Of a stretch of 14,425 bases of DNA, positions 1 to 6,314 are shown in pieces. The stretch's first letter is position 1. Each line of letters opens with the position of its first letter. This stretch comes from an uncultured Erysipelotrichaceae bacterium (GTDB lineage: Bacteria; Bacillota_I; Bacilli_A; RFN20; CAG-826): positions 1 to 14,425 of the forward strand of contig CADCDV010000018.1 in assembly GCA_902800255.1 (NCBI GenBank). Direction: 5' to 3'. Made by a program: the position numbers and the translations under genes. The notes beneath the pieces are model-generated. The model was given only the letters and a program-made list of their open reading frames with translations, had not been told where the DNA came from and ran no database searches.

Positions 1-1991
1 AACCAATGACCGCGATGGACGCAGGCGCAGATATGTCTGCCGTATCTTTCCACAAGACCGCCGGCTCATTGACTCAATCGTCTGTTCTTCTCCTAAACGA
101 GCACATGTTTAGGAAAGAAGAGGTGCAGATTTCTCTCAACATCCTTAACACGACTTCACCATCGACTTTGCTTATGGCGTCTTTAGACGGAGCCCGTGCT
201 TTCATGGCGTCAAAGAAAGGTCAGGCCGCTATGGCGGAGACCTATAAGCTCGTCGAATACGCTAAGAAAAAGATCAACCAAATCAAAGGCTTCGAAGTCA
301 AAGACAAAACCTATTTCAAATCAAATGGAGCCTATGATTATGACTCCAGCAAATTCGTCATCGCGATCGACAAACTCGATATTGATGGCTTTGATTTGTA
401 CCGTCTTCTCATCGACAAATACAAAGTCCAAGTTGAGCTTGCTGAAACTTACGAAATCATGTGTGTCTTCGCTATCGGAACGAAGAGAAAGCACGTCGAC
501 GCTTTGGTTGAGGCCCTCAAAGATATTTCCGCAAAGCATTATCACAAAGACATCGTCTACGAAGACCATCACTTCGATAGCTCTTTCCCATTCATGCTCA
601 CAAGGCCTCGTGTTGCCTTCCACGCTCCAGGAAAAGTTTTGCCTCTCGATGAACTAGACGGAACCGTATCCAAAGAACAAGTCATGATGTATCCTCCTGG
701 AATTCCGCTTATCGTTCCTGGCGAGGTTTGGACCAAAGACCTCATCAAGAGGGTTAAGTTCTTCCAAGAGCACAAAAAAGAAGGCGTTCGCCTCCTTTCA
801 TCTTTTAAAGATGGCTTCCAGGTAATCGACACCGACAATTGGCGTCGTTTCTCCACTTACGAGAAGAAGCTCAACGATTATCACCGCACCAAGAAGACCA
901 CGCCTCTCAATGATGGATATCACGTTCCATTTGAAGGCGAGAAACACAAAGAGACCCTCGTCCTTCTCCCTTATCGTCTTGATACCTGGAGAAAGAAAGC
1001 TAGACCTGCTCAGGTTGCATACAAAGACGTCATCACCGCTATCGCGAAACATGAGAAAGTTGTGGTGGGCATCCATCCGAAATATCACAAAGAACTCGCT
1101 CCAATCTACGAGAGAATTCCTAACGTTGAGACTATCTCCGTTCGCTATAACGACGCTTGGGCAAGAGACAACATGCCTCTCTTCATCACTAACGGCAAAA
1201 ACCTCAGAACCGTTGATTTCCGTTTCAACGCTTGGGGTGGAGACTATGACGGTCTCTACAAGAACTACAAAGACGATGACAAGCTTAGGTCAGTCATCTC
1301 GAAGAAGATGGGGCTTATGTCCTACGTCCATCCGAAGTTCGTCCTCGAAGGAGGGTCGATCGCCGTCGATGGAGAAGGAACGCTTATCACAACGGAAGCC
1401 TGCCTGCTCTCTCCTGGCCGCAACCCATGTCTCACCAAGACAGAAATCGAAGAAGTCCTTCGCGAATATTTAGGCGTCGAGAAAATCGTCTGGATTCCTC
1501 ATGGAATTTATGAAGACGAAACCAATGAGCATATCGACAACATGGTTTCTTTCGTGAAACCGGGAGAGGTCATACTCGCATGGACGACCGACAAGAATGA
1601 CCCTCAATATGACTATTGCCAGAAAGCGTACCGCGCTCTCAAGAAACAGACCGACGCAAAGGGAAGAGAATTCATCATCCACAAGATGAAGCTTCCTTCA
1701 CCGTTATACCTTGGCAAAGAAGAAGCCAAATCACTCGTTAACAATAACAACACCCTCGATAAGAGAGTGGCAGGGCGTCGCTTAGCCGCCTCATACGTCA
1801 ACTACTACCAAGGCAAGGACTTCATCATCCTTCCAGCCTTTGGAGTCAAAGAAGACGAAGCCGCCCTCAAGACCATGGAGAAGGTCTATCCGGATAAAGA
1901 GATCCATCAGGTCAACACCCTTGAGATCCTTTATGGCGGAGGAAACATCCATTGCATCACGATGCAGGTTCCATCCAAGGAGGAGAACTAA
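1..1991 (+). CDS. Arginine decarboxylase (C-terminal part) fused to agmatine deiminase, 5'-partial
   Basis: This one open frame runs in from the left edge (first full codon at base 3). Residue numbers count from the ATG at 6. The first part is a fold-type I PLP Orn/Lys/Arg decarboxylase. SFHKTAGSLTQ contains the PLP lysine (K17), and the family's C-terminal domain follows with MYPPGIPLIVPGE near 230-242. About 220 residues of a normal SpeA must lie upstream of the window. From about residue 293 the chain is a complete agmatine deiminase: DGYHVPF, WARDNMP (D388), EGGS (E448), NEHIDN (H509, D511) and the catalytic cysteine in GGGNIHCIT (C650). These offsets fit the Asp96/His218/Asp220/Cys357 spacing I recall for the Enterococcus enzyme. 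Predicted role: arginine to agmatine plus CO2, then agmatine to N-carbamoylputrescine plus ammonia, in the cytoplasm. Arginine specificity is inferred from the fused partner. No ribosome site or in-frame ATG separates the halves. Confidence 0.9.
   Translation, partial: PMTAMDAGADMSAVSFHKTAGSLTQSSVLLLNEHMFRKEEVQISLNILNTTSPSTLLMASLDGARAFMASKKGQAAMAETYKLVEYAKKKINQIKGFEVKDKTYFKSNGAYDYDSSKFVIAIDKLDIDGFDLYRLLIDKYKVQVELAETYEIMCVFAIGTKRKHVDALVEALKDISAKHYHKDIVYEDHHFDSSFPFMLTRPRVAFHAPGKVLPLDELDGTVSKEQVMMYPPGIPLIVPGEVWTKDLIKRVKFFQEHKKEGVRLLSSFKDGFQVIDTDNWRRFSTYEKKLNDYHRTKKTTPLNDGYHVPFEGEKHKETLVLLPYRLDTWRKKARPAQVAYKDVITAIAKHEKVVVGIHPKYHKELAPIYERIPNVETISVRYNDAWARDNMPLFITNGKNLRTVDFRFNAWGGDYDGLYKNYKDDDKLRSVISKKMGLMSYVHPKFVLEGGSIAVDGEGTLITTEACLLSPGRNPCLTKTEIEEVLREYLGVEKIVWIPHGIYEDETNEHIDNMVSFVKPGEVILAWTTDKNDPQYDYCQKAYRALKKQTDAKGREFIIHKMKLPSPLYLGKEEAKSLVNNNNTLDKRVAGRRLAASYVNYYQGKDFIILPAFGVKEDEAALKTMEKVYPDKEIHQVNTLEILYGGGNIHCITMQVPSKEEN
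1977..1985 (+). promoter_or_regulatory. Strong ribosome binding site for aguB inside the preceding gene
   Basis: AAGGAGGAG lies in the last codons of the fusion gene, with the AAGGAGG core 7 bases before the ATG at 1991. The upstream stop and this start overlap as TAATG (1989-1993). This fixes the amidase start and implies translational coupling. Confidence 0.85.
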
Positions 1992-2854
1992 TGAAAATCA
2001 AAGTGGCCATTACCCAATTCTCAATGCCTGACAATTATAAGAAATGCATTGAAAAAGCCGACAATTTTATAAAAACCGCCAGCAAAAACGGCGTGGATTT
2101 GCTTTTGCTTCCTGAGCTTTTCGAAGGTTATTACTTCTGCCAAATCGAGAATTATGATTTCTTCTCCAAAGCCGAAGAAGCCAAAGACTCCAAGACCTTG
2201 AAACACTTCCAAGAGATGGCCAAAGAATACAAAATCGTTCTCCCGATTTCTTTCTTCGAGAAGTCTGGAAACTGCTATTTCAACTCTCTCGCCATGATCG
2301 ACAAGGACGGCTCCATTGTCGACATCTATCGCAAGAGCCATATCCCAACAGGGGAGTGCTATGAGGAGAAGTTCTACTTCACCCCAGGCGACACCGGATT
2401 CAAAGTCTTCAAGACCAAAGCCGGAAATATCGGCGTTGGCATTTGCTGGGATCAGTGGTTCCCAGAGACCGCAAGGATCCTCGCTCTTAAAGGAGCGGAG
2501 ATCCTTCTCTTCCCAACCGCGATCGGTTCCGAACCAGTTCTTCCAAAAGACTCCAAGAGCCATTGGCAGAACGTCATGAAAGGACACGCTGCCGCAAACA
2601 TCATGCCTGTTATGGCTGCCAATAGAGTGGGCGTTGAGTCCATGGGCAAATCCAGCATGAAGTTCTATGGCTCATCTTTCATCGCCGATCAGCATGGCGA
2701 CTTTGTCGAAGAGATGAACCGCGAGGAAGAAGGAATTCGCTACGCCGAATTCGATCTTTCCGAAATCGCGAAAGAGCGCTTCGGATGGGGAGTTTACCGC
2801 GATCGCCGCACCGATCTTTACGAAGATTTACTTAAGCATGACGCCTCAAAGTAG
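1991..2854 (+). CDS. aguB: N-carbamoylputrescine amidase
   Basis: This 287-residue protein is of the nitrilase/carbon-nitrogen hydrolase superfamily, the usual length for AguB. The catalytic triad is visible: E42 in LLLPELFEGYYF, K115 in YRKSHIP, and the nucleophile C152 in GVGICWDQWFPE. The sequence around these residues, including GYYFCQ and the IPTGECYEEKFYFTPGD stretch, is typical of AguB rather than of general nitrilases. It hydrolyses N-carbamoylputrescine to putrescine, ammonia and CO2 in the cytoplasm. It directly follows the decarboxylase/agmatine deiminase fusion with a one-base stop/start overlap, so the two genes encode the whole arginine-to-putrescine route. The ATG at 1991 is chosen over an in-frame ATG at 1952 because of the Shine-Dalgarno site and because family similarity begins at MKIKVAITQF. 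A terminator overlaps its 3' end. Confidence 0.93.
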   Translation: MKIKVAITQFSMPDNYKKCIEKADNFIKTASKNGVDLLLLPELFEGYYFCQIENYDFFSKAEEAKDSKTLKHFQEMAKEYKIVLPISFFEKSGNCYFNSLAMIDKDGSIVDIYRKSHIPTGECYEEKFYFTPGDTGFKVFKTKAGNIGVGICWDQWFPETARILALKGAEILLFPTAIGSEPVLPKDSKSHWQNVMKGHAAANIMPVMAANRVGVESMGKSSMKFYGSSFIADQHGDFVEEMNREEEGIRYAEFDLSEIAKERFGWGVYRDRRTDLYEDLLKHDASK

Positions 2855-2877
2855 CATTTAGCTGCTTTGACTTTTTT
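2846..2877 (+). terminator. Intrinsic terminator overlapping the aguB stop codon
   Basis: The left arm TCAAAGTAGC (2846-2855) pairs with GCTGCTTTGA (2861-2870) over 10 base pairs with one G-U pair. The loop is ATTTA, and six T follow the C at 2871. The TAG stop of aguB (2852-2854) lies inside the left arm. This ends the arginine-to-putrescine unit and separates it from rluA. Confidence 0.85.
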
Positions 2878-2918
2878 CATCAAAAATCGCCGAATAGGTA
2901 TATATCAAAATCACATTT

Positions 2919-2927
2919 TGATAAGAT
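2919..2927 (+). promoter_or_regulatory. Candidate extended -10 promoter for the rluA-yfhO operon
   Basis: TGATAAGAT fits an extended -10 pattern (TGn followed by TAAGAT, 4 of 6 to TATAAT). It ends 6 bases before the ATG at 2934. No convincing -35 is seen 16-18 bases upstream (TATATA-like sequence near 2899). If used, transcription would begin at or very near the start codon. A second weak candidate is the TATATA run at 2899-2904, whose -35 would fall in the terminator tail. The region 2878-2933 holds nothing else I can recognise. Confidence 0.35.
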
Positions 2928-2933
2928 ACTTTT

Positions 2934-3935
2934 ATGAACAAAAACGACGTTAAGAGAAATCAACCTCGAAAAGGTTTCATAGATCCGAATAAGACCAAGA
3001 CCTATTTGGTGTACCACGAAACCGATCTTTTGACGTTCCTTCGCGAGAAGATGGCGAAGCAGTCTCAGCACAATATCCGCCACATGATTTCGAACCACCA
3101 GGTCGCTGTCGGAGGCGCTCCAGTCAATGAGTGGTTCTATAAGCTTTACCCAGAAGACGAGGTCACAGTCAGCTGGACCCCAATCAAGAAGAGGGAAAGA
3201 AAAGACCTCCCAATCATCTACGAAGATGAAGACATCATCGCCATCAATAAGCCATCAGGCCTTCTTTCCGTCGCTAGCGACAGAGAGAAAGGCAAAACCG
3301 CCTATCGCTTAGTTACAGATTGGCTTACCCAGACCAATAAAAAAGCCCGCGTTTTCGTCGTTCACCGTATCGACGAAGACACATCAGGCGTTTTGATTTT
3401 CGCCAAGAGCTTTGAAGTCAAAGAAGCCCTCCAGAACCATTGGCAGGAAATCGTCACCAAACGTGGCTACTACGCAATCGTTGAAGGGGAAGACATCCCT
3501 GAAGAACAAACCCTTAAGAATTACCTCTGGCTTGATGAGACGACTTTCCAGGTGAGAGTCACAAAGAGCAAGAAGAATAGCAAGCTCGCGATCACCCACT
3601 ACAAGAAGATGGCGGCCAAGAACGGTTATGCCTTACTTGACGTCAACATCGACACCGGTCGTAAGAACCAAATCCGTGTCATGCTTGGCAACATCGGACA
3701 CTACATCATCGGTGACGACCGTTATGGTGAACCATCCAACCCACTTAAGAGACTTGGCCTCCATGCCTATGAACTCGACTTCACAAACCCATTAAATGGG
3801 AAAGAATACAAAATCAAAGCAGAGATGCCTGCGTGCTTTAAGAAGCTCTTCTGGGTGTCTCATGCTGAGAAACGCGCTTTAGCGGAAGCCAAAAAAGCAA
3901 AGGGAGTAAAGAATGGAAGCAAACGCCGTAAGTAA
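2934..3935 (+). CDS. RluA-family RNA pseudouridine synthase
   Basis: This 333-residue enzyme should convert uridines in rRNA or tRNA to pseudouridine in the cytoplasm. An S4 RNA-binding domain covers about residues 25-80 (LTFLREKM...HQVAVGG). The catalytic domain follows, with INKPSGLLS near 104-112 and the signature HRIDEDTSG at 144-152, in which D147 is the expected nucleophile. GRKNQIRVMLG and the GDDRYG segment are also typical of the family. The C-terminus ends in a lysine/arginine-rich tail of about 25 residues. The target position cannot be told from sequence (RluD, RluC and RluB-type paralogues look alike). No Shine-Dalgarno site precedes the ATG, and an in-frame TAA at 2922 rules out a longer start. 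Its last 23 bases overlap the DUF1538 gene, so the two are probably co-transcribed. Confidence 0.88.
   Translation: MNKNDVKRNQPRKGFIDPNKTKTYLVYHETDLLTFLREKMAKQSQHNIRHMISNHQVAVGGAPVNEWFYKLYPEDEVTVSWTPIKKRERKDLPIIYEDEDIIAINKPSGLLSVASDREKGKTAYRLVTDWLTQTNKKARVFVVHRIDEDTSGVLIFAKSFEVKEALQNHWQEIVTKRGYYAIVEGEDIPEEQTLKNYLWLDETTFQVRVTKSKKNSKLAITHYKKMAAKNGYALLDVNIDTGRKNQIRVMLGNIGHYIIGDDRYGEPSNPLKRLGLHAYELDFTNPLNGKEYKIKAEMPACFKKLFWVSHAEKRALAEAKKAKGVKNGSKRRK
3901..3906 (+). promoter_or_regulatory. Ribosome binding site for the DUF1538 gene
   Basis: AGGGAG lies 6 bases before the ATG at 3913, within the 3' end of the rluA coding region. It supports the 23-base overlap start of the membrane protein. Confidence 0.7.
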
Positions 3936-5505
3936 AACATTCTTCCGCTCGGCCTTCCTTTTGAAGCTCCGTAGTTCTTTTACAAGCGTCATCCCGATTG
4001 TCGCCGTCGTCTCGATCCTCTTCTTCACGGGGATCGTCGCTGACTTCGGTTTGCCTGCTTATATCTCATTCTTAATTTGCTCTGCTTTGATCGTCCTCGG
4101 CCTTTCATTATTCAACGTCGGTTCCGAGGCTTCGATGTCCGCAATTGGAAAAATCGTCGGCGAATCCCTCTTCAAAAAGAGAAAAATCTTCTTTGTCGTT
4201 GCCACGACATTCATCATTGGCGTCCTTGTCACGATCGCTGAACCTGACCTCAAAGTCACCGCTTCTCAGATTGGTGTAGATGAGGTTTTGCTCATCGTCA
4301 TCATCAGTATCGGCGTTGGCTTATTTGTCGTTTTTGGTGTTCTTAGAATCATCTTCAATAAGAACCTCAATATCATGTTCATCTGCTTCTATGGTTTAGT
4401 GTTCATGCTGGCGGGAATCGTCAATCCTAAATTCCTTCCGATTTGCTTTGACTCAGGCGGCGTCACGACCGGGCCAGTCACCGTTCCGTTCATCCTCGCC
4501 TTTGGCGCAGGTTTAGCGGCTTCAACCGCAAGCGGCGGCAGAAGCGGCGAAGACTCCTTCGGCTTAACTGCTTTAGCCTCCGTTGGACCAATCATCACCG
4601 TCATGGTTCTTTCCTTGTTCCTCGATGCTGATTCGTTAACCTTCGGAATGACCCAGAGCTTCGTCATTGATGCGAAGACTTTTGATGGTTTCTGGCCGTT
4701 GTTCTTTGCTTCTGCTGGCGACCATTTCCTCGCTGAGCTTTGGATGGTTGGAATCGCAATTGCTCCGACAACGATCTTCTTCCTTGTCTACGACCTTGTT
4801 TTCATCAAGTCACGCAGAGTCAGGATCGTCAAAATCCTCATCAATATGCTCTATGCCTATTTCGGCCTCGTTATTTTCCTGGCCGCGGTTAATCTTGGTT
4901 TCTTGCCAGTCGCTCAAGAAGTCGGAGAAGGTTTAGGTGCTTCAGGAGATATGCTAGGAATCGCTGTCATCATTGGTGCAGCCTTCGGCTTATTCGGTGT
5001 TCTTGCTGAGCCAGCCGTCCATGTCCTTGTCCATCAGATTGAGGTCATTTCCGAAGGAACCATCAAATCCATGGCTGTCGGACTTGTCATGGCTTTGTCC
5101 GTTGGAGGAGGCGTCGCTTTAGCGATTATCCGTGCCTACTACGGCTTCAGTATTCTCTATTACATGATTCCTGGCTACATCATCGCCTTAGGATTATCGT
5201 TCTTGGTTCCAAAGATCTACACGGCTATGGCCTTCGACTCTGGCGGAGTCGCTAGCGGACCTATGGCTTCGACCTTTGTCCTTCCTTTCGTAATTGGTTT
5301 TGCCTATCAATCTAGTGATGGAGTTGGAGTGGCGGAGAACGCCTTCGGCGCGATTGCGATGATTGCCTTAATGCCTCTCATCGTTATTCAGGGTATGGGC
5401 TTATACGCGAACATCAAACGCTCCATCAACAACTACATTGTTCGTAAGAGATTCCACGAAGATGACGACCTTGTCATCATTTCCTTTGAGGAGGCTAAAG
5501 CATGA
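3913..5505 (+). CDS. DUF1538 two-repeat membrane protein, putative transporter
   Basis: This is a 530-residue, strongly hydrophobic protein with roughly a dozen membrane segments. It is recognised as DUF1538 from glycine-rich motifs present twice: AEPDLKV near 109 with FDSGGVTTGP near 179, and AEPAVHV near 365 with FDSGGVASGP near 441. The motif spacing is 70 and 76 residues within the repeats and about 260 between them, so it is a direct duplication. The substrate is unknown to me. Conserved acidic, serine and glycine motifs within membrane helices suggest transport of a small solute or ion, but that is inference. The next gene encodes tandem PII-like domains and overlaps it by ATGA. This suggests a PII-controlled channel or transporter, analogous in layout to AmtB-GlnK but unrelated in the membrane part. 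The start is set by the AGGGAG site. Confidence 0.85.
   Translation: MEANAVSKTFFRSAFLLKLRSSFTSVIPIVAVVSILFFTGIVADFGLPAYISFLICSALIVLGLSLFNVGSEASMSAIGKIVGESLFKKRKIFFVVATTFIIGVLVTIAEPDLKVTASQIGVDEVLLIVIISIGVGLFVVFGVLRIIFNKNLNIMFICFYGLVFMLAGIVNPKFLPICFDSGGVTTGPVTVPFILAFGAGLAASTASGGRSGEDSFGLTALASVGPIITVMVLSLFLDADSLTFGMTQSFVIDAKTFDGFWPLFFASAGDHFLAELWMVGIAIAPTTIFFLVYDLVFIKSRRVRIVKILINMLYAYFGLVIFLAAVNLGFLPVAQEVGEGLGASGDMLGIAVIIGAAFGLFGVLAEPAVHVLVHQIEVISEGTIKSMAVGLVMALSVGGGVALAIIRAYYGFSILYYMIPGYIIALGLSFLVPKIYTAMAFDSGGVASGPMASTFVLPFVIGFAYQSSDGVGVAENAFGAIAMIALMPLIVIQGMGLYANIKRSINNYIVRKRFHEDDDLVIISFEEAKA
5488..5494 (+). promoter_or_regulatory. Ribosome binding site for the tandem PII gene
   Basis: GAGGAGG ends 7 bases before the ATG at 5502. 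The upstream stop TGA and this ATG overlap as ATGA, which implies translational coupling. It also shows that TGA acts as a stop in this genome. Confidence 0.8.
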
Positions 5506-6305
5506 GCGAGAAAAGACGCTTTGTTTTGAAACGTGCCCCTAAAGCCAGTGAAGGAACGCCTTCCCAGGAAGCAAAGAAGGCTTATAGCCCTCTTTATGTT
5601 GCCATCACCGTCGTGAATCAAGGGCAGGGAAGCGCCATAACGAAGATCATGGAGACTTCTGGCGCAGCAACCTCTTTCGTCTTCCATGGCGAAGGAACCG
5701 CTATCAACAAGTACTACGAAATCTTCACATTAGAGAACGCGAGCAAGCAGCTCATTTTGACTCCGATGAGGGAAGATTTATGGCCGAAAGTGAAATCAAC
5801 GCTTGAAACACGCTTCAGCGTGTCTAAAGTAGCAAAAGGCATATCTTTTGCCATCAAGATCGATAGCATCATCGGTACCAACGCATATAAATTCGTGGCC
5901 GACCAAAGGTCGCTGCCTCTAGAAACCAAAGGAGATGATTCCATGGAACAGACAAAGAACGAAAACTACGAAGTCGTATTCGCCATCGTCAATGATGGTT
6001 ACACCGATTTGGTCATGGAGGCCGCTAGAGGCGCAGGCGCAAGAGGCGGCACGATCATCAACGCCCGCGGAACCGGAAACAAAGAGATCGAAAAATTCTT
6101 CGGCGTATCGATCGCCCCAGAGAAACAAATCGTCATGATTTTGGTTCCAAAAGACATAAAGGACGCGGTTTTGACGGCGATTTATCAAGCTGCAGGCCTC
6201 AACAGCAAAGGCCAAGGAATCGCTTTTGCAGTACCAGCAACTGACGTTGTGGGCATTGTCGAAAACGTCCAAAAAGAGGAAGATACTTCAAGTAAGCAAA
6301 ATTAG
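5502..6305 (+). CDS. Tandem PII-like (GlnB-fold) signalling protein
   Basis: The 267-residue protein has two similar domains, about residues 30-130 and 154-257. Both show a beta-strand start (YVAITVVNQG; VVFAIVNDGY), a helix, a GEGT or GTGN turn in the expected T-loop region, a second strand (QLILTPM; QIVMILVP), a helix, and a glycine-containing loop before the last strand (VAKGISFAI; SKGQGIAFAV). Canonical PII features such as the uridylylated T-loop tyrosine and the TGxxGDGK loop are not seen, so this is a PII-like branch. Role inferred from family and position: it senses a nucleotide or small metabolite and controls the DUF1538 protein encoded just upstream. A basic stretch (KRRFVLKRAPK) forms the N-terminus. 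A very good ribosome site and an in-frame ATG (M148) lie between the domains. Ligand unknown. Confidence 0.8.
   Translation: MSEKRRFVLKRAPKASEGTPSQEAKKAYSPLYVAITVVNQGQGSAITKIMETSGAATSFVFHGEGTAINKYYEIFTLENASKQLILTPMREDLWPKVKSTLETRFSVSKVAKGISFAIKIDSIIGTNAYKFVADQRSLPLETKGDDSMEQTKNENYEVVFAIVNDGYTDLVMEAARGAGARGGTIINARGTGNKEIEKFFGVSIAPEKQIVMILVPKDIKDAVLTAIYQAAGLNSKGQGIAFAVPATDVVGIVENVQKEEDTSSKQN
5928..5934 (+). promoter_or_regulatory. Internal Shine-Dalgarno site between the two PII domains
   Basis: AAAGGAGATGAT (5928-5939) matches the ideal anti-anti-SD sequence AAAGGAGGTGAT at 11 of 12 positions. GGAG ends 8 bases before an in-frame ATG at 5943. It lies exactly in the linker between the two domains, where a separate start would make sense. 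Confidence 0.65.
5943..6305 (+). other. Possible separately translated C-terminal PII domain
   Basis: Starting at the internal ATG (M148 of the full protein) gives a 120-residue protein beginning MEQTKNENYEVVF. Its length is close to that of a stand-alone PII protein (about 112 residues). The frame is the same as the full gene, so both products would share the stop at 6303-6305. The evidence is the strong internal ribosome site and its position at a domain border. Production of the short form is inferred, not shown. Confidence 0.5.
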
Positions 6306-6308
6306 GAG
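6304..6308 (+). promoter_or_regulatory. Ribosome binding site for yfhO, overlapping the PII stop codon
   Basis: AGGAG overlaps the TAG stop of the PII gene (6303-6305) and ends 6 bases before a TTG at 6315. It supports the unusual TTG start of the next gene. Confidence 0.7.
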
Positions 6309-6314
6309 ACTATT

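Noticed and set aside
910..1473. A 187-codon + strand frame starting near the decarboxylase/deiminase junction, which might have been a separate gene start
   Set aside because: It is out of frame with the agmatine deiminase, its translation is low-complexity, and no Shine-Dalgarno site precedes the ATG.
2021..2587. A 188-codon open frame on the - strand opposite aguB
   Set aside because: It mirrors the aguB codon pattern, has no recognisable motif or ribosome site, and aguB with its catalytic triad clearly occupies the other strand.
2867..2872. TTGACT resembling a -35 promoter element before rluA
   Set aside because: It is part of the right arm and tail of the aguB terminator, and no -10 occurs 16-18 bases downstream.
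5503..5505. Mollicute-type reading of TGA as tryptophan, suggested by the gene content
   Set aside because: TGA ends the DUF1538 and holB frames at sensible places with stop/start overlaps, and tryptophans are TGG, so the standard code applies.
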